A stretch of DNA of 54,930 nt, taken from Bernardetiaceae bacterium. Its GTDB lineage: Bacteria; Bacteroidota; Bacteroidia; Cytophagales; Thermoflexibacteraceae. Below, one piece after another: positions 34,925 to 43,250 of the stretch. Numbering within the stretch: the stretch's first letter is position 1; each line of letters starts with the position of its first letter. The position numbers and the translations under genes were made by a program. The notes below the pieces were generated by a model. It did no database searches and had not been told where the DNA came from. It was given only the letters and a program-made list of their open reading frames with translations. Location: positions 1 to 54,930 of the forward strand of contig JANWVT010000018.1 of NCBI GenBank assembly GCA_025056255.1, in the 5' to 3' direction.

Positions 34925-37870
34925 TTAGGAGAGCAAAGCATCAATGTCGCGCGCTGTGAGTTGCTTAATAAAGGTTTCATCTGTAAATATCAATCCTTCT
35001 GCTATTCGGCGCTTCTTTTGTTGCAAGAGCAAGATTTTTTCTTCTACCGAATTTTGTGTGATAAACTTATAGACCATCACCTTGTTTTCTTGCCCGATGC
35101 GATGGGCGCGGTCTATGGCTTGTGCCTCTACGGCAGGATTCCACCATGGGTCTAACAGGAAAACATAATCAGCTGCTGTAAGGTTCAGCCCAGTGCCGCC
35201 CGCTTTAATAGAAAGCAGAAAAACAGCTACATCGGGCTTATTCATAAACTTGTCGACTTGTTCTTGTCGGTCGCGAGTGCTGCCGTCTAAATAAGCATAC
35301 GAGTACCCTTTTTGCTCCAATCGGGTGCGCAACAGGGCTAAGTGTTTTACAAACTGGCTGAATATCAATATTTTGTGTCCTTCTGCTACAATATTTTCCA
35401 AGTAGTGCATCACATCGCGCATTTTGCCAGAGTCGCCAGTGTAATCGTTTTGCACCATTTGGGGATGACAGGCTAACTGTCGTAATTGCGTCAGCCCTTG
35501 TAAAATCAATATTTGCGATTTGGCTAAGCCATTTTTTTCAATGTGCGACAGAATTTCGTTGCGATACTTAGACTTTACTTTTTCATAATGCTCTTTTTGT
35601 TCTTCGGTCATGGTGCTGTAGTGGATTTGCTCCATTTTTTCGGGGAGGTCTTGCGCTACCTGGCTTTTATGTCGCCGTAGAATAAAAGGCTTCACTAAGG
35701 CTTGCAGTTTTTGTAGCCTTGCCTCGTCGTTTTTCTTTTCTATGGGGGCTACGAACTCGCGCTGAAAATAGCTTTGTGAGCCGAGCAGTCCGGGGTTGGC
35801 AAAAGCCATTTGCGACCACAGGTCGAGCGCGCTGTTTTCCACAGGGGTTCCCGTTAAAGTAAGCCGGCGTTTGCCATGAAGCCTGCGCACGGCTTTGGCT
35901 ATAGCTGAATCGGGGTTTTTGATGGCTTGCGCCTCATCTAAAATGATGTAGTTGAAATAGTACTTTTCCAGTAGCTCATCAATATCTTGCCGTACGATGC
36001 CGTAGGAAGTGATAACCAAATCGTACTTGTTAAAGATAGCTGTGTTTTTGTAGCGAAAAACGCCCGTATATTTTAAGATGCGCAGCTTGGGAGTGAATTT
36101 CCGTGCTTCCATTTCCCAGTTGTAAATGAGCGAGGTAGGTAGTACGAGCAGAGAGGCATGTGGAGGGGTGCCTTCTGTTGCCATTCTTTCTTTTTCTGCT
36201 TGCAACAGGGCAAGTGTTTGAACGGTTTTGCCTAAGCCCATGTCGTCGGCAAGGCAGCCGCCAAAATTGTACTCTCGCAGGAAGTGCAGCCAATTGTAGC
36301 CAGCTTTTTGGTATGGGCGCAGTTGTCCTCTAAATTGCACGGGTAAGGGGTAGTCTTCGGGTTGTTCAAAGTGGCGCAGTTGTGCTAAGCGGTGGCTAAT
36401 GTTGAGTGTGGCAACTTCTTGCCGTTCTAATTCATGTAGGAGTGCTACGTGGTGCTTTTGCAGCACAATTTGCTCCGACTTTTCTTGAGTAAAATGCAGC
36501 AAATCAGTAAAACGCGTAAACCACGCCTCAGGTATTATAGCCATTTCGCCATTGGGTAGTTTAAACTCGCGTGTGCCGGAGAGAATGTACTTGCGGATTT
36601 GCAAGAATGGAATTTCATATGCTCCAAAGCGGATTTTGGCGCGAATGTCGAACCAATCGTTGGATTCATGGGCTTGTAGCTCGAAGCAGGTCTCGCCAAT
36701 AAAATACTTTTTTTGATTGTCCTGATGAGTTTGCTGTATTTGGATACCTTGTGCAACTGCTTCATTTTGGTAGGTTTGTAGCCATTGTAGTGCATCTCTG
36801 CCCGGCATGTTCACTTTGCCCATGCCAATTTCTAGCCCGTGCTGTATAAGCCATTGTAGTTGTGCGCGCTCTTTTTCTGGCGAGCGAATAATTTTATGGA
36901 AGACATAGTTACCTGCTTTTCCCTCTACTATTGCTGTACAAGGTTGTTCGTTTCCGGGGCGAAACTTGAACTCGCCGTAGCAAAAGTGCAGGTCGAACTG
37001 TATTTTGAACTCAGTAGCTTCTGTTTCTGCATTGGCAAATTGAAACAGGCCAGCTTGTACAGGAACGGGCATCTCCGCAAAACTGAGCACTGCTATTGGC
37101 TTGTGCCTATGCACGCGAATGTCTAAACCTTCGGCTGTAACCTCAAAATGACTTAAAAAATGAGGCAAAATATTTTTAAAGTACTGTTCCTCTGCCTGTG
37201 GTGGGATTTTTAATTCTTCTTTTTTCAAGAAGGGATACAATTTTTTGCCATCTAAGGCAGCAGGCAAGTGATAGAGGTTTTGTCCGATGAGTAGCCATGC
37301 TGGTTGGGTGCAAATAACAATGCCGCTTTTTTCGGGCGTCATAGTCAGGCGGGTGCCACCATGAAACAGTTGTAGGAAAAATCGGGTGCCATCGGCTTGG
37401 CGGCAATAGTGTGCTTTTACTTCTACGGGTTCTTCCAATAGGTGAATTTGTCGATAAGTAGGATTGCCGTCGCTTGCCATAATGAAAAAGCGCTTGTTTA
37501 CTAAGCGAGCTAGGTATTCTGCCCGTCGTTTTTCCATTATTTCAAAAATAGCCTCTTGCACCTGCCGGTTGCCTTTTTCTTTGTCGTAGGTTTTCAGAAA
37601 AAAATCCGACGAGCTCATTTTTTTGTTTGAAAATCGCTTGGCTACTGCATCGGGATGCATCTCTTCCGACCATCGGATAAGCAAGTAATCTGTTTGGTCT
37701 AGTTGTGCAGCAAACTCGGCTGCATTCATAGAAGAAAGTTTTTGGTAGCAAAGAGAGAACCGACCGTCAGCATCTAATTGTACTGCAAAGGGGTCAATTA
37801 AGTAGCCCAAATATTCATGCTTGAATAGGGCGTATACAATACAAAACGGTTGTGTAGTATCAATTTTCAT
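34925..37870 (-). CDS. SNF2-family DNA-dependent ATPase
   Basis: A 981-residue Swi2/Snf2-type ATPase. The N-terminal ~500 residues form the variable region typical of bacterial SNF2 proteins; the helicase core follows: Q/motif I near 543 (ADDMGLGKTVQ), motif Ia LVLPTSLI, motif II DEAQAIKN near 646, motif III LTGTPVENS near 673, and C-terminal motifs (LIFSQFVKHL, LLSIKAGGTGLNLT, DRAHRIGQ) up to about 925. Such proteins remodel protein-DNA or RNA polymerase complexes (compare RapA), but this one's partner is unknown. It overlaps the alpha/beta hydrolase gene by 4 bases. Confidence 0.93.
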   Translation of the reverse strand: MKIDTTQPFCIVYALFKHEYLGYLIDPFAVQLDADGRFSLCYQKLSSMNAAEFAAQLDQTDYLLIRWSEEMHPDAVAKRFSNKKMSSSDFFLKTYDKEKGNRQVQEAIFEIMEKRRAEYLARLVNKRFFIMASDGNPTYRQIHLLEEPVEVKAHYCRQADGTRFFLQLFHGGTRLTMTPEKSGIVICTQPAWLLIGQNLYHLPAALDGKKLYPFLKKEELKIPPQAEEQYFKNILPHFLSHFEVTAEGLDIRVHRHKPIAVLSFAEMPVPVQAGLFQFANAETEATEFKIQFDLHFCYGEFKFRPGNEQPCTAIVEGKAGNYVFHKIIRSPEKERAQLQWLIQHGLEIGMGKVNMPGRDALQWLQTYQNEAVAQGIQIQQTHQDNQKKYFIGETCFELQAHESNDWFDIRAKIRFGAYEIPFLQIRKYILSGTREFKLPNGEMAIIPEAWFTRFTDLLHFTQEKSEQIVLQKHHVALLHELERQEVATLNISHRLAQLRHFEQPEDYPLPVQFRGQLRPYQKAGYNWLHFLREYNFGGCLADDMGLGKTVQTLALLQAEKERMATEGTPPHASLLVLPTSLIYNWEMEARKFTPKLRILKYTGVFRYKNTAIFNKYDLVITSYGIVRQDIDELLEKYYFNYIILDEAQAIKNPDSAIAKAVRRLHGKRRLTLTGTPVENSALDLWSQMAFANPGLLGSQSYFQREFVAPIEKKNDEARLQKLQALVKPFILRRHKSQVAQDLPEKMEQIHYSTMTEEQKEHYEKVKSKYRNEILSHIEKNGLAKSQILILQGLTQLRQLACHPQMVQNDYTGDSGKMRDVMHYLENIVAEGHKILIFSQFVKHLALLRTRLEQKGYSYAYLDGSTRDRQEQVDKFMNKPDVAVFLLSIKAGGTGLNLTAADYVFLLDPWWNPAVEAQAIDRAHRIGQENKVMVYKFITQNSVEEKILLLQQKKRRIAEGLIFTDETFIKQLTARDIDALLS

Positions 37871-38658
37871 AGCTCTTCTTGCAAAAAGGCAAGCAGCGCT
37901 TGGGTCAGCGCAGCAGGTTGTTCAGCATGTACCCAGTGCCCGGCGTTTTGAATAGTGACCAACTGGCTATTAGGAAAAAGCGTAGCTATCTGCTCGATAT
38001 CTTGGTTGGTAATGTAAGGCGACCGACTGCCTCTGATAAACAATGTTGGTGTTGTAATAGGCTGTTTGCTTGTCAACCCTTGTCCTACCTGTATGATTTG
38101 TTGGGTGATAACAGGCAAGTTAAACCGCCATGCAAAGCGATTGTTTTCCGTTCTGTAAAGGCTTTTTAGTAAAAACTGCCTTGTGCTAAGGTCTATTCCA
38201 TGATTGGTTAAAATTGTCTCTGCCTCTTGGCGGCTTTGCAGCGTGTCGAGAGGGATGGCATTAAGTGCTGCTATCACGTGCTGGTGATGAGGCGGATAAG
38301 CACGGGGAGCAATATCTATCACCACCAACCCTTGCGGTACGTCGAAAAAATTTGCAGCAAGTTGCATAGCAGCTTTGCCTCCCATAGAGTGCCCAATCAC
38401 AACGGTTCGGAGGGGCTGCAAATGCTCAATGAGATGCCTCATATCGCTTGCCATGTCCGCATAGCTCATGCTGTTGGCATGAAAACTACGCCCATGATTG
38501 CGCATATCTGCCAATACTACGTGAAAATGCTCTGCTAAAGTTTTGGCAATGGTTTGCCAGTTATCGGATGAGCCAAACAAGCCATGAAAAATAAACAGGC
38601 TGCCATTACTACGCTGATGTTGTCCTAATTCTCGAAAATGTAAAATAGGTGCTGTCAA
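37867..38658 (-). CDS. Alpha/beta hydrolase, YbfF-like esterase
   Basis: A 263-residue serine esterase. The oxyanion HGLFGS (about 25-30) is followed by the DMRNHGRS block and the nucleophile S91 in GHSMGG; the catalytic histidine is in AGHWVHAEQP near 241. The closest named relative is E. coli YbfF, an acyl-ester hydrolase acting on palmitoyl-CoA and malonyl-CoA. First gene of the run hydrolase-SNF2-TPR. Confidence 0.88.
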   Translation of the reverse strand: MTAPILHFRELGQHQRSNGSLFIFHGLFGSSDNWQTIAKTLAEHFHVVLADMRNHGRSFHANSMSYADMASDMRHLIEHLQPLRTVVIGHSMGGKAAMQLAANFFDVPQGLVVIDIAPRAYPPHHQHVIAALNAIPLDTLQSRQEAETILTNHGIDLSTRQFLLKSLYRTENNRFAWRFNLPVITQQIIQVGQGLTSKQPITTPTLFIRGSRSPYITNQDIEQIATLFPNSQLVTIQNAGHWVHAEQPAALTQALLAFLQEEL

Positions 38659-38712
38659 AACAAGTAAGGTTTAGTTTGCCAAATGTTTGTAAAAATCCAA
38701 CCTGAAAGGTAA

Positions 38713-38730
38713 CACTTTTTTCAAAAAGTG
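38713..38730. repeat. Palindrome upstream of rpsU
   Basis: Perfect 8-2-8 inverted repeat CACTTTTT-TC-AAAAAGTG in the 155-base gap between the divergent hydrolase and rpsU genes, 33 bases before the rpsU -7 box. It could be an operator, or a terminator-like hairpin. Confidence 0.35.
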
Positions 38731-38762
38731 CGCATGGTCTTTTATAAAAACTACCGATTTGC

Positions 38763-38770
38763 TATATTTG
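38763..38770 (+). promoter_or_regulatory. -7 promoter box of rpsU
   Basis: TATATTTG, an exact TAnnTTTG match, 44 bases before the rpsU ATG at 38815. The -33 position has only CTTTTA. Confidence 0.45.
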
Positions 38771-38814
38771 CCCTTCTTTTGAGAGGTGTAAACACATTTC
38801 AACAATATAACGGT

Positions 38815-39012
38815 ATGATTATCATCAATGTTAAAGAGAACGAATCGATAGACAAAGCACTTAAACGCTTCAAAAAAAAGTTTGAGAAAACCGGCATCAT
38901 GAAAGAATTGCGTGCGCGTACATTCTTCGAAAAGCCTTCTGTTCGCAAACGCAATATTCGCTTGCGTGCTGCCTATCGCCAAGCTATGCTTGCAGAGAGC
39001 AACAAGTCATAG
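38815..39012 (+). CDS. rpsU: 30S ribosomal protein S21
   Basis: A 65-residue basic protein of the small subunit platform near the anti-Shine-Dalgarno end of 16S rRNA. The family start ([19 protein letters not shown]) fixes ATG 38815; the upstream ATG at 38728 would precede the promoter box. C-terminal [16 protein letters not shown] is typical. It is followed by a hairpin terminator. Confidence 0.95.
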   Translation: MIIINVKENESIDKALKRFKKKFEKTGIMKELRARTFFEKPSVRKRNIRLRAAYRQAMLAESNKS

Positions 39013-39051
39013 CAAAAGGCTTCACCCGTTTATTTGCAAGGTTTCCTGTGT

Positions 39052-39080
39052 GCCTCCTAAGCTGTTCGGGAGGCTTTTTG
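39052..39080 (+). terminator. Terminator of rpsU
   Basis: Stem GCCTCC / GGAGGC with an 11-base loop followed by TTTTTGTTT, 40 bases after the rpsU stop. Confidence 0.8.
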
Positions 39081-39106
39081 TTTCTCTGTTGTTTGTAAAC
39101 AGGTTG

Positions 39107-39775
39107 ATGGAATGGTTTTTAGAAACCTTTAAATGGTTTACCGACCCGGTACATATTATTTTGTATGGCGGATTGTTGGTTATTGCTGCTATTGTGTTTG
39201 CTGAAAATGGTGTTTTCTTTGCACTGTTACTGCCGGGAGAATCGCTTGTTTTTCTGACAGGCGTATTTTGCCAGATGGGTTTGCTTGCTCATAGCCTTTC
39301 TGTTGTAATGTTGGTAGTGCTGCTTGCAGCCTTCAGCGGACATCAGTTTGGGTATTATTTTGGCAAGCGCAGTGGCAGGTGGCTACTGCGCTATCAAGGT
39401 GGGTATTTAATTAAGCGCAAACACATAGTGCTTGCACGTGCTTATTATCGCAAATACGGTATTTGGACAATTCTTATTGGGCGTTACATTCCAATTGTGC
39501 GAACCCTTGCACCCATTGTAGCTGGCAGCTTCGGTATGAAGCATTCTTTGTTTAGTTTCTGTAACTTCCTTAGCACCTTATTTTGGGTAATCCCTTTTCT
39601 GTTACTGGGTTACTTTACAGGAGCCCTTGTCCCTAATGCGCAGCAATACTTGCCATTGGTTTTTGTTGGTTTAGTATTAGCAGTACTGATGCCGTTTATT
39701 CAGCCTTTGTGGCAGGGGCGGATAAATTGTCTTCAACTGAAAACACGCCATAGCAACAAGCAAAATTGCCGATAA
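39107..39775 (+). CDS. DedA/VTT-family membrane protein
   Basis: A 222-residue inner-membrane protein of the DedA (VTT domain) family, whose members include undecaprenyl-phosphate and phospholipid flippases. Motifs present: FAENGVFFALLLPGESLVFLTG, then GYYFGKRSGR (GxxxGxxxGR type) and RYIPIVRTLAPIVAG (the FxRxxxPxxxG-type helix). I start at ATG 39107; the longer frame from 38912 overlaps rpsU and its terminator. Two bases separate it from the kmo ATG, so the pair is probably cotranscribed. Confidence 0.9.
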   Translation: MEWFLETFKWFTDPVHIILYGGLLVIAAIVFAENGVFFALLLPGESLVFLTGVFCQMGLLAHSLSVVMLVVLLAAFSGHQFGYYFGKRSGRWLLRYQGGYLIKRKHIVLARAYYRKYGIWTILIGRYIPIVRTLAPIVAGSFGMKHSLFSFCNFLSTLFWVIPFLLLGYFTGALVPNAQQYLPLVFVGLVLAVLMPFIQPLWQGRINCLQLKTRHSNKQNCR

Positions 39776-39777
39776 CC

Positions 39778-41151
39778 ATGTTGAATAAAAAAGAAAATGT
39801 AGTCATTTTAGGAGGGGGGTTGGTAGGTTCTTTAATGGCTGTGTTATTGGCAAAACGCGGCTACCCAGTAACAGTGTACGAAGGTCGCCCCGACCCACGT
39901 GAGAAAGGATATGAACGTGGCAGGTCTATCAATCTTGCACTAAGCCACCGAGGTTGGAAAGCGTTGGAAAGTGCTGGCATAGCCGATGTGGTAAAAGGCA
40001 TTGCCATTCCTATGTACGGACGTATGATGCATAGCCCTACTGGCGAACTCACCTATCAGCCTTACGACAGCACCGGCAAAGCCATTTATTCGGTTACACG
40101 AGGCTTGCTGAATTTAGCAATTTGCAACGAGGCTATCCGGCATGGCGCCACCTTTCACTTTGGCTACCGTAGCGTAGAGGTCAATCTGAAAAACAATCAG
40201 CTTACCTTGCGCCACATACATGGCAATGAGTTACTGACGGTTCAGCCTGATATCTTAATAGGAGCAGACGGGGCTTTTTCGGCTGTGCGGCAAGCCATGC
40301 AACGCACCGACCGATTCAACTATTCGCAATCTTACATTGAATATGGCTACAAAGAGCTGAGCATTCCCCCTACTCCCGAAGGTGGGTTTTATCTGGAAAA
40401 AAATGCGCTGCACATTTGGCCAAGAGGCAACTTCATGCTTATTGCACTACCTAATAATGACGGCAGTTTTACTTGTACGTTGTTTTTCCCCTTCGAAGGA
40501 GCAGTTTCTTTCGAGCAACTCACCTCAGATGATAAAATTTACACATTTTTTAAGCAACACTTTCCCGATGCAGTATCGCTAATGCCCGATTTGTTGCAGG
40601 AGTTTGCAGAAAATCCTACTTCTTCACTTATTACCATTCGTTGTAACCCTTGGACTTACCAAGGTAGAGTGGGGCTGATAGGGGATGCTGCTCATGCCAT
40701 TGTTCCCTTCTATGGGCAAGGCATGAACGCCGGTTTTGAAGATTGCCGCATCCTTGCCGAACTGCTAGACCTTCACCAAGGCAACTGGGCAATGGCTTTC
40801 AAGGCATACGAAAAGCTGCGCATCGTCAATGCCAATGCCATTGCCGACTTGGCGTTGATGAATTTTGTAGAAATGCGCGATTTTGTGGCTAATCCTAAAT
40901 TTTTACTGCGCAAAAAAATTGAAGCACACCTGCATCAGCTTTTTCCCAATGAGTGGATACCGCTCTACACAATGGTAACCTTTTCTGATATGCCTTACAG
41001 CGAAGCGCTGCACATTGGCAAAATGCAAGATGAAATCATGCAGCGTGTTATGTGTGGCGCAAACATAGAAGAAAACTGGGAAAGCCTCGATTTTGAAGCT
41101 ATTAAGAATGAGTTGGTGCAAAAAATTCGCTGCTCGGTTTCTGCTACATGA
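39778..41151 (+). CDS. kmo: Kynurenine 3-monooxygenase
   Basis: A 457-residue flavoprotein hydroxylating L-kynurenine to 3-hydroxykynurenine in tryptophan breakdown and de novo NAD synthesis from tryptophan. The FAD-binding GGGLVGS lies at 12-18, with GRSINLALSHRGWKAL, PYDSTGKAIYSVTRGLLN and the second FAD motif GLIGDAAHAIVPFYGQGMNAGFEDC near 300, all distinctive of KMO. ATG 39778 is chosen over the TTG at 39766. The eukaryotic C-terminal membrane anchor is absent. No other kynurenine-pathway gene is adjacent. Confidence 0.94.
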   Translation: MLNKKENVVILGGGLVGSLMAVLLAKRGYPVTVYEGRPDPREKGYERGRSINLALSHRGWKALESAGIADVVKGIAIPMYGRMMHSPTGELTYQPYDSTGKAIYSVTRGLLNLAICNEAIRHGATFHFGYRSVEVNLKNNQLTLRHIHGNELLTVQPDILIGADGAFSAVRQAMQRTDRFNYSQSYIEYGYKELSIPPTPEGGFYLEKNALHIWPRGNFMLIALPNNDGSFTCTLFFPFEGAVSFEQLTSDDKIYTFFKQHFPDAVSLMPDLLQEFAENPTSSLITIRCNPWTYQGRVGLIGDAAHAIVPFYGQGMNAGFEDCRILAELLDLHQGNWAMAFKAYEKLRIVNANAIADLALMNFVEMRDFVANPKFLLRKKIEAHLHQLFPNEWIPLYTMVTFSDMPYSEALHIGKMQDEIMQRVMCGANIEENWESLDFEAIKNELVQKIRCSVSAT

Positions 41152-41213
41152 GTAGGGCAGCCCAACAGCCCCAAACAGTGCAGTAAAATAGCAAATTGAA
41201 TACCATACTGCAA

Positions 41214-41245
41214 AACCCGACCAGTTTCTAACAACTAGTCGGGTT
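41214..41245. terminator. Bidirectional hairpin between kmo and ndk
   Basis: AACCCGACCAGTT / AACTAGTCGGGTT with one mismatch, 60 bases after kmo. On the minus strand it is followed by TTTTGC, so it could also end the ndk transcript, about 250 bases away. Confidence 0.6.
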
Positions 41246-41322
41246 GGTTATCACTAAATCCCATGTGCTAGCGGGCGTCTCTGCACGGCAATAATAATTG
41301 TTTGAAAGACAAAAAAACAACA

Positions 41323-41387
41323 ACGTGCAACAGCGACGTGCAACGGCAACGTGCAACGGCAACGTGCAACGGCAACGTGCAACGGTG
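41323..41387 (+). repeat. Five tandem 13-base units, ACGTGCAACGGCA
   Basis: Three units are identical (ACGTGCAACGGCA at 41336, 41349 and 41362); the first (ACGTGCAACAGCG at 41323) and last (ACGTGCAACGGTG at 41375) are variants. The array sits between the convergent kmo and ndk genes. It shares the core GTGCAACGG and left-flank bases (AAGACA..AACAAC) with an array at 49819-49863. Function unknown. Confidence 0.9.
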
Positions 41388-41456
41388 GCTTGCAAATTGA
41401 ATTTTTTGTATTCCATTATAGTACTTGCGTTAATCAACAAACAGATTGAGCATGTA

Positions 41457-41471
41457 CTTGTTAGTAACAAG
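41457..41471. repeat. 15-base palindrome before the ndk 3' end
   Basis: CTTGTTA-G-TAACAAG is perfectly symmetrical and lies 23 bases downstream of the ndk stop. It has no T-run, so it may be a protein site or a 3'-end RNA structure. The rest of 41246-41493 shows only the tandem array. Confidence 0.4.
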
Positions 41472-41493
41472 CCACATTACTTGCCTACCCAGC

Positions 41494-41913
41494 TTAAAAC
41501 TGCTCCATAGCCGAGAAGAAGAAAGCCGATTCAATAGCAGCGTTTTCATCTGAATCGGAGCCGTGAATAGCATTTGCCTCGATGGATTTGGCAAACAGCT
41601 TGCGTATGGTGCCGGGCTCTGCCTGAGCCGGATTGGTTGCTCCAATTAGTTTGCGGAAATCGGCTACGGCATTTTCTTTCTCTAAAATCATTGCTATAAT
41701 AGGACCTGAGGACATGTAGTTGCACAAATCGTTATAAAACGGACGCTCTTTGTGTACAGCATAGAATTGTCCTGCGCGTTCTGGAGTGAGGCGTGTCAGC
41801 TTAGCTGCCACAATGCGGAAGCCGGCTTCTTCTATCATTTTAATGATAGCGCCACTGTTACCTGCCTGATAGGCATCAGGCTTAATCATGGTGAAAGTGC
41901 GATTATTTGCCAT
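41494..41913 (-). CDS. ndk: Nucleoside diphosphate kinase
   Basis: A 139-residue enzyme moving the gamma-phosphate between nucleotides. The family start [10 protein letters not shown] and the active-site block [12 protein letters not shown] (catalytic H117) are intact. Single gene, divergent from the alkaline phosphatase gene, with a good -7 box upstream. Confidence 0.97.
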   Translation of the reverse strand: MANNRTFTMIKPDAYQAGNSGAIIKMIEEAGFRIVAAKLTRLTPERAGQFYAVHKERPFYNDLCNYMSSGPIIAMILEKENAVADFRKLIGATNPAQAEPGTIRKLFAKSIEANAIHGSDSDENAAIESAFFFSAMEQF

Positions 41914-41945
41914 GTGTGAAAATGATACTTATGTGAATTTTGTCG

Positions 41946-41953
41946 CAAAAGTA
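41946..41953 (-). promoter_or_regulatory. -7 promoter box of ndk
   Basis: Minus-strand TACTTTTG, 32 bases before the ndk ATG at 41913, matches TAnnTTTG. Confidence 0.5.
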
Positions 41954-41996
41954 GGTGCTGCCCTTGCGAAAAGCAATCGAATTACTATTGAAGGCT

Positions 41997-42004
41997 TAAC
42001 TTTG
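41997..42004 (+). promoter_or_regulatory. -7 promoter box of the alkaline phosphatase gene
   Basis: TAACTTTG, 30 bases before the ATG at 42035. No clear TTTG -33 element is present. Confidence 0.5.
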
Positions 42005-42034
42005 TGCACAATCCGATTCATTAAATCAATACTC

Positions 42035-43129
42035 ATGCAAAAATTCAAACTTTGTAGCTACTGGGTACTGGCTACTATGCTGCTTATGAGCGCCTTGGCT
42101 CATGCACAGCAGCGCCCAAGCAAGCATGCTAAGGTAAAAAACATCATTCTCATGATTGGCGACGGCATGGGTGCCGCGCAAGTATTTGCAGCTTATACAG
42201 CTCAGAAAGGACAACTCCACATGACAAACTTCCCCGTAACGGGCTTCTCTCTTACACAGTCGGCAAGTCACTACATTACCGACTCAGGAGCAGGAGGAAC
42301 AGCTATTGCCACTGGAACACGCACTTATAACGGTGCTATTGGTGTAGACATGAACAAACAACCCCTCACTTCTATTTTGGAAATAGCAAAACAAAACGGG
42401 TTGGCAACTGGCTTTGTGGTTTCTTGCGCAGTTACGCATGCCACGCCGGCTGCTTTCTATGCTCATCAGGGCTCGCGTGCACAAGATGAAGACATTGCGG
42501 CAGACTTGCTCAAAACACAACCCGATGTGGCAATAGGAGGGGGCTACAAATTTTTTGCACACCGCAAAGACGGTCGCAACCTTATTGAGGAGCTCAAACA
42601 AATGAACTATCAAATAGCAGATTCCACAGCAGACCTAAGCCGCTATACAAGTGGGAAACTCGTTGCCCTAATGGCATACGGGCATCCTGTCAAGGTTTCG
42701 GCAGGTCGTGGCGAACTGCTCGCCAAAGGCACTCAAACAGCCCTGAATATTCTTTCTCAGAATCGAAAAGGCTTCTTTCTCATGGTAGAAGGTTCTCAGA
42801 TAGACTGGGGAGGGCATGACAACGATTTCGACTATATGCTGCAAGAAACCATAGATTTTGACAAAGCAGTAGGCATTGCTCTTGAATTTGCTAAGAAAAA
42901 TGGCAATACACTTGTTATTGTAACGGCTGACCATGAAACGGGTGGTTTAGCCCTTACCGAAGGAAATATTGCAGAAGGTAAAGTAGGCGGTAAGTTCATC
43001 AGCAAAGACCACACAGCTGTAATGGTGCCTGTATTTGCTTACGGACCGGGGGCAGAAGCCTTTGCAGGCGTGCAACTTAACACCGACCTGTTTAAAAAAA
43101 TGCTCAATGCTTACCGGTTCAAAAAATAA
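42035..43129 (+). CDS. Alkaline phosphatase, PhoA family
   Basis: A 364-residue exported phosphomonoesterase. It has a signal peptide (MLLMSALAHAQQ), metal ligand D43 in IGDGMGAAQV, nucleophile S84 in TDSGAGGTAIATG, and the metal-binding DWGGHDND and TADHETGG motifs. It releases phosphate from organic esters in the periplasm. ATG 42035 is set by the signal peptide; the longer frame from 41888 overlaps ndk and precedes the promoter. At 364 residues it is shorter than E. coli PhoA, as are many Bacteroidota members. Confidence 0.94.
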   Translation: MQKFKLCSYWVLATMLLMSALAHAQQRPSKHAKVKNIILMIGDGMGAAQVFAAYTAQKGQLHMTNFPVTGFSLTQSASHYITDSGAGGTAIATGTRTYNGAIGVDMNKQPLTSILEIAKQNGLATGFVVSCAVTHATPAAFYAHQGSRAQDEDIAADLLKTQPDVAIGGGYKFFAHRKDGRNLIEELKQMNYQIADSTADLSRYTSGKLVALMAYGHPVKVSAGRGELLAKGTQTALNILSQNRKGFFLMVEGSQIDWGGHDNDFDYMLQETIDFDKAVGIALEFAKKNGNTLVIVTADHETGGLALTEGNIAEGKVGGKFISKDHTAVMVPVFAYGPGAEAFAGVQLNTDLFKKMLNAYRFKK

Positions 43130-43155
43130 CCGCCACATTGTCTCCAAATGAGTAG

Positions 43156-43194
43156 AAAAGAGTTTCAGACTGCAAAAAAGTTTGAAACTCTTTT
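43156..43194 (+). terminator. Terminator of the alkaline phosphatase gene
   Basis: Perfect 12-base stem AAAAGAGTTTCA / TGAAACTCTTTT with a 15-base loop, followed by TGCATTTTTG, 27 bases after the stop. Confidence 0.85.
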
Positions 43195-43250
43195 TGCATT
43201 TTTGATATACAACAAGCCGAGTATTGATTGCTTTGTTATTTTGATAGGGT

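Noticed and set aside
41323-41387. Possible CRISPR array
   Set aside because: Units are 13 bases in direct tandem without spacers, and no cas genes are present.
41298-41510. Frames reading through the tandem repeat
   Set aside because: Open only because the repeat lacks stops; the peptides are repeat translations.
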